Source: Oikopleura dioica
Lineage: Eukaryota > Chordata > Appendicularia > Copelata > Oikopleuridae
DNA length: 64,000 bases
Direction: 5' to 3'
Assembly: GCA_907165135.1 (NCBI GenBank)
Contig: OU015567.1
Coordinates: 3,167,001-3,231,000 of the forward strand
Position 1 is the first letter of the stretch; each line of letters starts with the position of its first letter. Shown here one piece after another: positions 25,539 through 38,071 of this stretch. The notes under the pieces are model-generated. The model worked only from the letters and a program-made list of their open reading frames with translations. It made no database searches and was not told the origin of the DNA. The position numbers and the translations under genes were made by a program.

Positions 25539-25789
25539 TTTGACCAAGAGAAAACTTTCCCGAGAATCTCGACAAATATGTCTGCACAAATTATCTTTTT
25601 GCATGTTCGTTCGAATGAATATCAATGATATTATATTCTTCTTTATTTGTGAAAAAAATAAAATTATACATGAAGAATTCGTTCAATTTCATCCAATGGA
25701 ATCAAACCTTCTTCTTCGACAAGGAGTTGTCCGATTTTGCATAAAGGGGAGCTTAAAATTTCTCTCAACAAAGAGCAACATATTAGTTT

Positions 25790-28700
25790 TTACGTTTCTG
25801 ATAAAAGAGTTGTCCATTCTTCTAAAGTTATCGAATTTGAACCCTCAGCAACGGCCTTAAAATCGTTAATTTGGTCTGTCGCAAATATAATTGAACTCAC
25901 CTTAGAAATGATCCCCGATTCTTCTTCTGACGCAACCGCGTAGAGAGCCAAAACTCGCCAGTCTCCATCTGCTTCTTCGATGAGTTCCTTCTTCACATTA
26001 AGATCTTTGGCGACTTGATGCATTTGCTCCTCGCTCAGATCGTATGAATTGAGCTTGATAAGCTCCTTCACGACAATTTCAATCGCTGGAGTAACGGTTA
26101 TCATTTCCTCTTCTGCAGTCGATTCTGCAACGAGTATTTCTACCTCGTCGATCATTTCGAAGCTTGGACCGAAATTCAGAGCATTCCTCAAAAGAAATAA
26201 ACAATTTTTATTTTCACAAAAGTTACCTGAGAGGAGAGGCATTTTCTATCGCAGCTTTAATGAAGGAATTTGCTTCTTCGACTGCACTCGTCTCGTTTGC
26301 TTGAGCGATTGAAATCATATCCGCCATTCTTCCAAAGCAAGCTTCAAACTGCAAAATTGAGGATTCCGTCATTTCGTCAAGATTTCTTTCGAAAAAAATT
26401 AAGAAGATTTTTTTGATTAAAAAAAATTACCTAGAAATGACTTGAAGCTTTGCTTTAGCAAACTCGACAAGCTCAATAATTCCACACTTCGCCTCATTTT
26501 TCGCTTTCAACAGCCGTTCAAGCTTCAAATCTGGCTCTGGTGAAGTTCCAACAGGAGACTCTTTTGCACCTTTCTTTCCACCTTTTCCAGCTGGAGATTT
26601 TTTGCCTCCTTTCGGGGACTTGCCTCGTTTTTTATCGTCCTTCTTTGGCGCCTCTGCTTCTGGTTTTTCAAGAGAGATCTCGTCGATCGCTTTTGTTTCG
26701 GATTGAAAGATTTCTTCTAGATTCGCGAGAACTGTCGACATGATCGTTTTAACGGAGCTCGCCAAGGAGGATCTATCGACAACAGATTCGCCTTCCATTG
26801 GCTCCCCCGTTTCGATGGAAAGATCGAACTCGCATTTCTCGATCGCTTTGGTTGGTGCGATCTCCTTAATCATCGATGGAGAATCAATCGGAGCATTCGC
26901 CTGGAATGCGAAATGCTTCCGCATGATCATCACATTCACCGCGCATTGAAGAACCAGAGTTTTGAGCATCGCGGCGAAATGCATTATCACAAGCGCAAGT
27001 CGTTCTTTGAGCCAATTGCTGGTCATGAGTTTCACTCTTTCTTGGTCATTTTCTTCTCGCCTTGTATCGCCAACTTGATACAGTTGTTCTGTCAATTCTT
27101 CGAGTTGCTCGTGAAGCTCTTGTTTTAGCTCGTTGTCATCCCGTAAATCCGCAGGTTGATTGTTGAAATCGGCTTGGAACTGCTCGATATACGCTTGTTT
27201 TGGATCAGGTCGATTGAGAAATTTGGGGAAGTCTTCAATGATTGCAGCGAGGTATCTGACAATTTCTCGTCTTTCCATATCGATGTTCTTGAAGCTCTTG
27301 AGCAATCGTTTTTTCGTTGCATTGACGATATCATTTTCTGACTGAGTAAGCCTGTAATAAAATCCTTTTGTTTTATCACTCTTATCATCCAAAATCGAAA
27401 GCCATTGATAATCAGCGTCTCCCGGAACCGGACCGACGGGAATTTCTTCTTTCTTTTCCTTCCCCTTTTTCGACTTTTTTGACGAACCCTTGGATCCTTT
27501 GGAACTAGGACGGCTACTTTGTGCAGAGCCTTTTCGATCTTTTGACTTTGCGGATCCTTTTCGTGAGTTTTTCTTCGAACTTGTCGGTCGAGAGCGGGTT
27601 TCTTCTGGAACTGGTTCGGGAGTAACTGGTTCTGGTTTCTGCCCGGGTTCTGGCTGAGTCACTGGTTCAGGTTGGACGATTGGCTCTGGTTCTTTCTCGG
27701 AGCTCATTATTTCGAGAATTTCTTGCTCGAAATTATCGTACGTCAATTGAAAGTCACCACTGTTCAAAATGTTTTTGCAATTTCTACGCATTTCTTTCAT
27801 TTCTGTCCATTTTTCTTCAAATGCAGAAATATCCAAACTGACATCAGCGGCGACATCAGCGCTTGCGACGTTTTCTTTTATAATCGTCTCGTCTTCTTTT
27901 TCGATCAAGATAATCGACTGCAGTGAGGTAAGCTCTTTTTCAAAGATTTCTAGTTGGGTCGCGTTTTTCGGAAAATCGACAAAAATGAAACCAGACGATT
28001 TTTGAATTCGTCGCGCTTCGTCGACTGCGATGAGAGCTACAGTTTCATCGTCAATTGATCCTCCTTCAGCGAGTGTTTCAGAGATCCTTTTGCCAAGTTT
28101 AGCTCTGTCGCTTGGCGTTTCATATTTTTGGTCAACATTCTCTTCAGTCTTTTCTTCATTTTGTTGCACAGCCATTGAGCTTTGCGCCCGAGAAGGATTC
28201 GTGGATGTTGTGCTCGAAGAAATCACCTCAAAAGTCCCCTTTGCCTCGTTTTCAGTCAAATGATGAGTCACAGTCTCCTCATTTTCATATGCTTCCATGC
28301 AATCTTTCACCATATCGACAAATTTTCTCACAACGACGGGATGATTTTGTGAAAATTTTTCAACAAAAGAATCGTGCTCTGAAAGTGGCTTTCCAAGAAC
28401 TGCGATTCTTAGGGGCCAGATTGGTTCTGGTTCTGGCTCAGGGGTTTCTTCTGGCTTTAGGATTTCGGAAATATCGAGCTTCATTTTGTCAACAACTGGC
28501 ATTTTAAACGGCTCCTGAAGATTCCAAGGGTCTTTTTGGCTTTCAAACTTGTTGTATTCTTCTAGCGCGAACTCACAGTTAAGGTCTTCGTCATCTTCTT
28601 CGATAGGAACTTGAGCATGGAATTTTTCTCGGAGCTCTCGAATGATTTTCTTTGGAACCTTCTTGTTAGTTCCCGCGTTGTAAAAGCTGATGGTCATTGC

Positions 28701-29847
28701 GATATCAAGAATGTCGCTTGTGATAGTTTTTGCATACTCGACATTTTTGGCATGTTTTGCTTCGCGTTTTTCTTGAAGTCTTCTTTTATGCTCTTCAATT
28801 TCTTTGTTCGCTTGTTCCCGCTCTTCGAGTTTTTGGACTCTCAAGTGTTCGGCTTCCGCGTCCAAGAAGGTCATAAACTGCTGCTGTCGCTGCTCCTCGA
28901 ATTCCTTGTTCATTCTGATCCGATTATCCCGCAGAATTTGCTTCTCCTTCTCCTTCGTCGCGACCAGATCCGCGGTCAGCCGTCGCTCTAGAATGCTCAC
29001 GCGAGAGACTCGCTCGACAAGTTGAATGTCCCTAGCTCGGCTATTGTCATCAAAAACGTTTTGAATCGAATCAACAAGGACTCTTCGTCGCCTCTCAGCG
29101 CGACGCTTGCCAATGACTCGCGCATCTTCAGCCTTTTTCTTGATTTGATTCATGTATTCAATCGCCGGCAAGATTTCTTTCTTTCCTTTGACAGCTTCGC
29201 TCTTCGCCATTTCAAAGTCATCAATATCTTTCAAAGCCTGGTTCTTTTCCAGTTCGAATTCAGCTATTGAAAACTTCGAGGTCTTCTTTTTCTTTCGATA
29301 AGCTGCAAGATTTGGAGTACTTCCAACGATTGACGTCATTATTCCAGGTTGGTTGCTTGGGTCGGCGCTTCCTGGGAGTTCTGACAAGTCGAGGGGCATC
29401 ATCTTTGGCCCCGCTGGGGTTGACAGCTTTTCGATGCTAGAACAAAGATTATAGAAAGAAGACGGGATCGAAATCTTACCTTGTATAAACAAGTTGTGAT
29501 TTCGAAGGCCCTTCTTGCTGCTTGACAAATCTGCGCATTCCTACAAACAAGTCATACGCCAAATTTCTTATTTCCCGCTGATTATGTTTCTTGTACTGCG
29601 CCACTTTCCAGGGAGTTATTTCAACGCCGATTTTCCCAAAAGCAGGTCTGAGCATGGAATAATTTCGAACCAGGACGTCGTCATGTTTTCTCGCGGAAAA
29701 TAAGTCGAGATCAATTTGAAAGCCATATTTGTAGAAAACCTCCGCGAAGTGATAGCCATTTTGAAGAGTTGATGCGAAATTATCTCTCCGGACTACGGCA
29801 GAAATACCGATCTCATCGTTTAGCCAGCTGCAGAGAATATCTGTCAT
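25790..29847 (-). CDS. SPEF2: Sperm flagellar protein 2 (SPEF2)
   Basis: Five exons: 29847-29480, 29436-26431, 26385-26227, 26186-25901, 25855-25790, about 1,294 residues, shorter than vertebrate SPEF2. The N-terminal CPC1-type calponin-homology domain is visible (MTDILCSWLNDEIGISAVV, YHFAEVFYKYGFQ). Then come long charged coiled coils (GKRRAERRRRVLVDSIQNVF), an adenylate-kinase-like segment around residue 460 (WPLRIAVLGKPLSEHD) and a Pro/Glu and Lys/Ser-rich region (KKNSRKGSAKSKDRKGSAQ). SPEF2 is a projection protein of the axonemal central pair, needed for sperm tails and cilia. The P-loop-like GKPLSEHD lacks the Lys-Ser/Thr pair of an active nucleotide-binding loop. Confidence 0.9.
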
Positions 29848-30071
29848 CTTTTCTCTTTTTTAATAAGCTGCCTTTCCAGCGCACAACTAGGGAGAAGATA
29901 TTTCCATGGCAACGAAGGATATCGTCAGCGGAAAGGAAAAACAAGCAAAGTTCTTTTCCAATATCAAATTTATTCTATGATATTGGAATTATTTAATTTT
30001 CGGTATAAATATTTTTATAAAATATAAATGATATCATATAATTCAAAAGGAAAGACTAAGTTTTATCGTAT
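29848..30071. promoter_or_regulatory. SPEF2 upstream region / 3' flank of membrane protein 1
   Basis: 224 bp between two minus-strand genes; AT-rich, with no ORF I support. It must hold the SPEF2 5' region. Confidence 0.45.
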
Positions 30072-31675
30072 TCAGGACATTCTCACAGTAGCAGATTTTC
30101 GGGCGATCGAGGCACGAACGACAGCTGCTTTGCCGAAGTTAGCGTATGATTGTCGAATCGTAGTTTTTCGTTTTTGAAGCATCGAAGGGGGCATGAACTT
30201 GTTAAGCGCGTGTCGTTTTTGGAAGATCTCGGTGCAAGCCTTTAAAATTAGTTTAATGACACTCCGAATAATAAAAAGATTAATACCTGTCGGTTAGTAA
30301 GTCTTTGTCCAATAACAGGCATCTTCTTGAAAATCCAGACCTTCGCAAAGGAGAAAATTGCCAGACATAAGGAAATGACCATAAGGCCAATACTAAAAAT
30401 ATTGGCGGAAACGACGCATGCAGCAGGATCTCTGTCCATCGCGCTAGAAACAGTTATGTTCAGATTTCATTCCTAAAGTCAAGGCTTACTTGAGTCCTTG
30501 AGGAGGAGGCTTGTTGACGTTTTGAATCATTCCTATAATAGAAACCGCTCCAAGGACAGTCACATGAATCCATCCATCAAAGGGGACTGATTTCATTTCA
30601 GCATAAATTATAAGGTTCTTAATTTCTGACTACCTTTTGTGTCGAACCAGAGCAATTCGACGAGAAGGAACAGCGTTGGCGTATATTCTTTGCTCCAAAG
30701 CCAGAAGGGATGAATGTCAAGAGATCGTGACATATCTCGATAGCGAAGAAATCCGATCCATCGTGTCCACCAACTTAAGGAAACCATGAGGCGCAGAGGA
30801 GCCTCAAAGTATACTTCAATGATTAAATTATGTTTAAAGTACCTGAACATTGAAGAGGAATGAGTTAACTTTGTTCAAAGCTTGAGTCCAGGTGCCGAAA
30901 CCCTCGACGATTCGCGATCTTTGGAAATTGACGTACAAGGATAAAATAGCAGCTTTAGAAATCCGTTAGATATCTTTTCTGAAAAAAATATACCGAAAGG
31001 AAAGTAGGCACCAAAAATGAGCGAGCGAATCCCTTCCCAGCCGAAAAGAATCATCGTCAGTGACCACATGGCAAGAGTAATTCGCATGATGATGAAAACT
31101 CGGTCGTTTGTGATCATGGTGGAGGAAATCGAATTCATAGCTGGTTCTTGTCCTAGTTTGCAATACTGAGATCAGGTTATTCCACAATGAAACTGGATTA
31201 TGGAATGAAAATCCTTCTGAGGCTTCATTTCCCCTTCATCTGCCCAAAGTTTCATCTACCCTGAAGCTTCATTCTCCCAAGCTGGGCTGATGAAGCTTCA
31301 GGGAAAATGAGGCTCTGGGCAAATGAAGCTTCTGGGAGAATGAGGCTTACCCCAAAATTAAAGGTCCCCTGAATAACCCTTTCCTGAGCAAATTTCTGAA
31401 AGCGAGTCATCGATTCTTCTCCGAGGAGTTTCGAAACAGAGATATTTCTTCGAACCCACCATATGACGAAGTAGTGAATAAAACCGAGAATCACAATCAA
31501 AAAATTCGCTGAAATGAATTCGTATTCGACTTGAAAAAGTAAACTTACCATTTTTAGTTAGCAAAATTACTTTGATGAGATTTTCATCCGAGAAGCCATA
31601 CTGTTTAAAGTACTCAGGAACGGTGTAATTGTTCAGATAAGGATAGAGCTCTAGCTCTTCTGCCGTCCAACCCAT
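30072..31675 (-). CDS. Multi-pass membrane protein, paralogue 1 (family unrecognised)
   Basis: Eight short exons in frame from an ATG at 31675 (MGWTAEELELYPYLNNYTV) to TGA at 30072. About six hydrophobic segments are seen: NFLIVILGFIHYFVIWW, IIMRITLAMWSLTMILFGW, AAILSLYVNF, PTLFLLVELLWF, VTVLGAVSIIGMI and IFSIGLMVISLCLAIFSF. They are separated by conserved loops such as SWWTRWIGFLRYRDMSRSLD and SKEYTP. The C-terminal tail is basic (QKRHALNKFMPPSMLQKRKT). No family is recognised; it is an integral membrane protein, possibly a transporter or receptor. Sequences upstream (32240-32290, GYEKVLTMR) match the start of paralogue 2, so the true start may lie further 5'. Confidence 0.72.
31190..31372. 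repeat. Intronic GAAGCTTCA-type inverted repeats
   Basis: Inside an intron of membrane protein 1. Multiple direct and inverted copies of TGAAGCTTC(A/T)GGG and TGAGGCTT/AAGCCTCA units alternate. The corresponding intron of paralogue 2 (33835-34080) lacks them, so they arose after the duplication. Confidence 0.65.
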
Positions 31676-32299
31676 CTTCGGGCTACTGAAAAATACCGTG
31701 TAAATTAAAGAAAAAGAAAAACGGAGGTATATTTATGCCTAAAAAACGAAAATTCTTACCTTGAAAAAGTGAATGTCTATCTGACCTTATTATCTTTCAT
31801 GGCGAGATAACAATCCTTGTTCTAGAAGATAATGGGCCCTTTTTTCAATGTTTTCGCATAAATTATAAATTTTCAAAATAACTAGATTTTTCGTTCGCAG
31901 TGGGTCGACTGTTGTATAACAACCTGAACGAGTGAAGACCGAAAAAATAAGTTTTTACCAAAATATTGGACAGATTCGTTATTTTTTGGCAAAAAATAAT
32001 GCTGTAATTACCTTGCTCCTGCTTCTTACGGACCTTCTTACTTTGTCTAAAGTGAAAAATAATATTAAAAATAGATAATATTCAGCCCCATTCTAGAAGA
32101 TTAGCCAAGTGTGAAAGGTTCTCACAGAAAAAAACCAAAATCATTATTTGAAAGAAATTTATGTTATGTTATAACTTATAACTTTCTTAGCCTCTTAATT
32201 TTTCGAAGGGCTTGACCTTTTTTCGGAACAAGAAATGAGGCTTATCAACTCTCATTGTAAGCACTTTTTCATATCCGTTATTGGTTTCTAAATTTCAAA

Positions 32300-32747
32300 A
32301 AAACTGCAATTGCATATTTATGCAGTATATAATACACTGTACAGACGACTCGCACAATTTGGACCCGCACAATTCGGCCCTTTTTTCGAATTTCGCGAAA
32401 ATTAATGAAAATCGCTCAATTAGCCATCTATGTGAATTTCAGTCAATTTTCCTTGCTCAAACGTATTTTGTAGATATATTTACGACAGAAATGCTATTTC
32501 TTACTCTTTTTTTTGATTAACACGTAGAATTTACGGGGATAATTGACGAAAATAGTGAGATTTTAACATTTTAGGGCTCCAAAATTGATCTTTTTTGAAG
32601 GAGCAGCAAATTAATCCGAATTTCGGACCCGCACAATTCGGCCCTATTATATTCTATACTGAACTGCAAAATAATCGATGATCACTGTAAATATTTTTTA
32701 TTAAAAGGGGATATAATTCAAAAGGAAAAGACTTAGTTTTATCTTCT
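32300..32747. other. AT-rich spacer with repeated GACCCGCACAATT motif
   Basis: No gene seen. The 19-mer GACCCGCACAATTCGGCCC appears at about 32361-32380 and again at about 32627-32645, so a small repeat bounds this spacer. Confidence 0.55.
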
Positions 32748-35700
32748 TCATGACTTTCTCACAGCAGCAGATTTTCGGGCGATCGAGGCGCGAACGACAG
32801 ATGCTTTGCCGAAGTTAGCGTATGATTTTCGAATCGTAGTTTTTCGTTGTTCAAGCATCGAAGGGGGCATGAACTTGTTCAGCGCGTGTCGTTTTTGGAA
32901 GATCTCGGTGCACGCCTTTAAAAATTAGTTTTATGACATTTTGAATTATTACCTGTCGGTTCGTCAGTCTTTGTCCGATAACAGGAACCTTCTTGAAAGT
33001 CCAAATTTTTCCATGAGAGAAGAATGCGAGACCCAAGTGAATGACGATTAAGCCAATGGTAAATATAACGGCGCAGACGACGCATGCAGCAGGATCTCTG
33101 TCCATTGCGCTATAAACAATCTTCTTCAGATTTGATTCATGAAGTAAAGACTTACTTGAGTCCTTGAGGAGGGGGTTTGTTGGTGTTTTGAACCAATGCT
33201 ACAAGACTTGCCGATCCAATCACAGTCACGTGAACAAATCCATCGAAGGGAACTGATTTCATTTCAGCATGAGCTATAAGGATCTCTGATTACCTTTAGT
33301 GTCGAACCAAAGCAATTCGACGAGAAGGAACAGCGTTGGCGTATATTCTTTGCTCCAAAGCCAGAAGGGATGAATGTCAAGAGATCGAGCCATATCTCGA
33401 TATCGGAGAAATCCGATCCATCGTGTCCACCAAGTTAAGGAGACCAAGAGACGCAGAGGAGCCTCAAAGTTTATGATTGAATGGTTTAATCCAGTCTGAA
33501 GTACCTGGACATTGAAGAGGAATGAGTTTACTTTGTTCAAAGCTTGAGTCCAAGTGCCGAAACCCTCAACGATTCGCGATCTTTGGAAATTGACGTACAG
33601 AGATAAAATGGCAGCTTTAGAAATACGTAAGACATCTTATCTTAAAAACATTTTTACCGAATGGAAAGTAGGCACCAAAAATGATCGATCGAATCCCTTC
33701 CCAGCCGAAAAGAATCATTGTCAGTGACCACATGGCAAGAGTAATTCGCATGATGATGAAAACTCGGTCGTTTGTGATCATGGTGGAGGAAATCGAATTC
33801 ATAGCTGGTTCTTGTCCTAGTTTGCAATACTGAGATCGGGTTATTCTCAAAACTCCTATTATTCTACTTCTCTAGTTCAGTGGCTTTTTCGGAATCTATT
33901 ATACGGTATAATTTATACCCATAACTTATGGGCCATAAATTTAAATGGCCCAAATTCATCTTATAAGCCTTCTTAAACTATATAAACCACAATCCCTTCG
34001 ATTGAGTAAATCATAGTAAAACCACTAGTACCGCTCGTTGCAGCTACCAGACTTGTTTAGATTGGCATTTGAGAAAAAACCTTTCCTGAGCAAATTTCTG
34101 GAAGCGAGTCATCGATTCTTGTCCAAGGAGTTTCATTAAAGAGATACCTCTTCGAACCCACCATGTGACGATGTAGTGAACGAAACAGAGAATCACAATC
34201 AAGAATTGGGCTAAAATTAATTCGTTTTTGGTTTTAATAAGTAAACTTACAATTCTTAGTAAACAAAATCATTTTGATGAGGTTTTCATCCGTGATGCCA
34301 TACTGGTTGAAGTACTCAGGAACAGTGTAATTGTTCAGATAAGGATAGAGCTCCAGCTCTTCTTCTGTCCAGCCCATCTTGGGATTACTGAAAACCAACG
34401 AGTTAATAAAAAAAAGAAGACGGTGCTTTATTTTTAAGAAAAGTAAACTTCTTAGAAAGAAGTTCTTACCTTGAAAAAGTCAAATTACTATCTGAGGTTA
34501 TTATAGAAAATTATTAGAAAACAAAGCTTGTTCTAGAAGAAGCGCCCCCCGAGTCACGCTAACTTCCCCAAGACGCTAACTTCCCCAGACGCTGACTTCC
34601 CCAGACGCTAACTTCCCCAAGGTTGTGCAAATTAGCGTTTTGGGCAAGTTAGCGTCTTGGGGAAGTTAGCGTCTAAAGTGCGTGGGCGATCCGTGGAGCG
34701 TTGAATTGCTCTTTCAGCATGTCTTAGACTAACACCCTTAGTCTGGTAGACAGTCTACCCCTCTTAGAATCTAACCTCGACCTTTCCGCGTGAAAAGCGG
34801 TCATATTTTCCATTTCTTCTGAGCAAATTTAGTTTAACATTTTGAAATAATATTTTTGTACTCCGAGAGTACACTCATTTTGACAGTCGATTTCAAAATA
34901 TCTAAGCTCTAATAGATTTTTCCCGGAACGCATATCGACCCATTTTTGGGTGAGAGGCCGTAGACCCGTTTTCTTGTTTTCATCAACCCATATTTTATCA
35001 TAAATATGATCTTCAGACCCCGAACTACAAGATCAGATACATGAAATATTTCTCATGTGTTGTTTTAACACTAGAAAATGACGATGTTTGAGGCCATATT
35101 TCAGCACCTTACCCAGAAATGGGTCGATATGCGTTCCGGCGTAAAAATATAATATTTTTAATTATTTCGAAGCGTTATTATTAAAACATTAATCCCAAAA
35201 AATGCCTAAATTCTCAAACCTATGTGACATAGGCTATGTCTAAATAACTTAGAAATAATGGCTCCTATACAGTATAGGCTATACTTTCTGAATACTGTAT
35301 TCAGTGCTCGATATAGAAATTTCGAGAAAAAAAAATATTTTTTATAACCGGCAACTTTGACGCTAACTTGCCCAGACGCTAACTTGCACAATGTTGGGCA
35401 AGTTAGCGTTTTGGGGAAGTTATCATTGGACCAATCATTGGACCACGTGTATTGAGAAGTTAATGTATCAAAATACATTTTTGACATTTTTCGACAAACA
35501 ATAATGCTGTTATTACCTTGCTCCCGCTTCTTTCGGACCTTCTAACTTCGCTTAATATCTAAAGTAAAAAAATATTATTTGAAATAAATAATCTTCAGCT
35601 CGATTCTAGAAGACTCTCCAAATATGAAAGATTTTCACGGAAAAGTCAAAAAATTATTTGAAAGAAATTGAGATAGTGTTATAGGTTTATAAGCCTCTTA

Positions 35701-35835
35701 ATTGTTCAAAGGGCTTGACCTTTTTTGGAACAAGAAATGAGGCTTACCATCTCGCATTGTAAGCACCTTTTCATATCCGACATTGGTTTCCGATTTCATC
35801 CCCTTCAACGTGTTGATAAATCCCAGCCACTTCAT
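32748..35835 (-). CDS. Multi-pass membrane protein, paralogue 2 (repeat-filled 5' introns)
   Basis: The exons at 32748-34377 mirror paralogue 1 (MGWTEEELELYPYLNNYTV, MNSISSTMITNDRVFIIM, SLTWWTRWIGFLRYRDMARS, MDRDPAACVVCAVIFTIGL) and end with TGA at 32748. Further upstream, 35835 gives a convincing start, MKWLGFINTLKGMKSETNV then GYEKVLTMRD, before a GGTAAGCC donor; homologous sequence lies upstream of paralogue 1. The start would be linked to the body by introns holding the foldback at 34555-35420. The GTT donor used after FAQER in paralogue 1 is altered here (GGTTTTTT) and shifts the phase, so this copy may splice differently or be decaying. Confidence 0.6.
34555..35420. repeat. Composite inverted-repeat element in the 5' introns of membrane protein 2
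   Basis: The outer parts are two small hairpins made of copies of ACGCTAACTTCCCC / GGGGAAGTTAGCGT (34555-34680) and ACGCTAACTTGCCC / GGGCAAGTTAGCGT (35358-35418). Between them an inner inverted repeat pairs CGGAACGCATATCGACCCAT (about 34924) with its complement (about 35112-35138). No ORF. It is absent from paralogue 1. Confidence 0.7.
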
Positions 35836-35846
35836 TCCGCTAAAAC

Positions 35847-38071
35847 ATGTATTTGATTTTCTGTTTCTTTTCTTTAGTACTTTCACATCGCATCAAGAGA
35901 AACGCCTGTCCAAATGACAGTGATTGCAGTCTAGAGAATGGTTGTTTGGAGCTCATAGGAGGAAAATTCTTTCGGCCGTTCTGCCAGGAGGGATTTGAGA
36001 TGAATGTAGAAGCGAACCAAGTCAAATGCAAACAGGGGTCTTTGAATAATGATATACAGTGCCTACCAGTTTCGGGTACAACTGATTTTCCGACGACGAC
36101 TACAACCACAACCACAACAACATCTTCAATGGTCATAACATCAATTCCATTGACAACTGCTGGAACCATACAAACCTCGTCTATCATGGTAACCTCTACG
36201 ACAACAACAACGACAACTTCAACAGAAGTACAGACAACGACAAACGAAGAAAGAGAGATTCATATCTCCGGCTGTGCTATTCCGATAGGGACAATTTATG
36301 GAGAGCCTAATGCGAAGGATAAGTTTGAAATTTCATGCGAAGAAGGCTTTGAGCTGGCTGATCCAACATCAACAAAAGTAAAGTGCAAAAATGGGGCTTT
36401 GAATCCGTTCAATCAGTGTTTCAAAATTGAAGAGCCAACCACTACAACAACAACAACGACGACAACGACAACATCTCAACAAACCACGACTCAAGAGCAA
36501 ACAACTCAAGAGAAAACAACGACCACTCCTTTCATAACAACCTCTTCAAATCAAGAAACAACAACTACAACTACCACAACAACCACAACTAGTCCTCTCC
36601 AAACAATAACTTCGCTTCCAAATTTTCATGTTTCTGGGTGTATTATCCCAAAAGGCACTATTTATGGCGAGCCGAATAACAAAGATAAGTTCGACATTTC
36701 CTGTGAAGATGGTTTCGAACTGGAAGATCCGGCGAATACAAAAGTCAAGTGTAAAAACCCTCCACTAGGATTGAATCCGCCAAACTCATGTGTTTCTCTG
36801 ACAACGACAACTTCGACAACAACCACGTCGTCCACGATCATCTCCACAACCACGGAACTACCGACTACTACTACATCAACAACAACGACCACAACGACGA
36901 TTGAAATAACAACAACAGACCCTGCCACAACAACTCTAAAAGTAACAACGACTCTCGAAATCACGACAACCCTGACATCAACAACAGAAGAACCAGAGCC
37001 GACAACAATAATATCAACGACATCTTTACCAACTACAATTCCCCCCGGGATAACTACTCTTATGACGACTTCGATTCAAACAACAAAGGACACATCAATC
37101 TGTGGGATCAAAAAACGACTTGATTTTCAAATCCTCGATGCTTGGAATAATGGGAAAAGTTTTATCGGAATTCTTACTCTTCCTCAAAAGTTTTCATCTC
37201 TTTTTTCTTATTCTTGATTTACTAGTAATTTCTAGGAACGATTTCACCATTTCCTTTAAATTCTCACAATCTGCACCAAAAGCAACAATCAATGCCTGGA
37301 ACTTGGAATTTTTCTCCATTTTTAGCGAAAACATGGGTTTCGCACTTCATTCAAAAGCCAACTCCGATGCTTACGATGATGAATCTGTTGCGATTCATTT
37401 TGATGATGTAACGCACTTTAGTGATGTTCATGCGTTTGGTTGGAATCAGGTAGTGGGCACATGACGATTAGTGTTTCAAGCATGAAAATGAAATGATAAT
37501 TGAAGGGGGGTTTTAGAAAGTAACCGATCTGTCTTGCTTCGACGAAGATGATCTGGAGATAACAACGATAGGAGGCGTCACAATCGATCCGATGGGATGC
37601 GACAGTAAGTGCACCTTTGAGCTCAAGAGAATGATTATTTTTAGTCGAGCGATTTGGGGGACTACTATTCTTTGGCAAAGACATTCAGCTCGAGCATAGT
37701 AGTTCATGGATGGACGGAAGTGAAACCGTATCGAATTTCGTCATGAGAGTATATCTTCAAAAAGAACAAGCGAACCCGTAAGAGACCTGGATTTTTCATG
37801 ACTTATCATTTTTAGCCCTGCGCTTTGGGGATGGGATCTGAGCATTGACTTCAACCAAGAACTCACAGGATTGACGATTTACGGGACAAGGATACAAAAA
37901 CTCGATCCAATTTGGAAAATCAGCGGCTTTTTCGGCTCTCGATTTGTCAAGTTTGGCCCGACAGAGGAACTCAACCTTTTGCAAGCTGACGAATTTACGT
38001 TCTCATTTGAGACAAGATCGAAAACAGTACCACAGATGGAAAATGCATATTTCTGCGGACATTCCATTTAA
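35847..38071 (+). CDS. Secreted mucin with sushi-like modules and CBM2-like C-terminal domains
   Basis: A signal peptide (MYLIFCFFSLVLSHR) starts at 35847. Three related Cys modules follow (ENGCLELIGGKFFRPFC; HISGCAIPIGTIYGEP; HVSGCIIPKGTIYGEP, each with ISCEEGFEL-like sequence), separated by long poly-Thr stretches. The C-terminal part spans small exons: LDFQILDAWNNG spliced to NDFTISFKFSQ, ATINAWNLEFFS, and later ALWGWDLSIDFNQELTG with DEFTFSFETRS, ending CGHSI at 38071. The paired Trp spacing and WNNG/INAW blocks resemble cellulose-binding CBM2 domains; this call is inference. The WNNG-NDFT junction (37154-37235) needs a GA-AG intron. A role in binding tunicate cellulose is plausible. The C-terminus is duplicated and broken at 41996-42480. 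Confidence 0.8.

Noticed and set aside
27672-28507. Several plus-strand ORFs opposite SPEF2
   Set aside because: They are low-complexity antisense frames of the coiled-coil exon; the SPEF2 reading is continuous over more than 1,000 codons.
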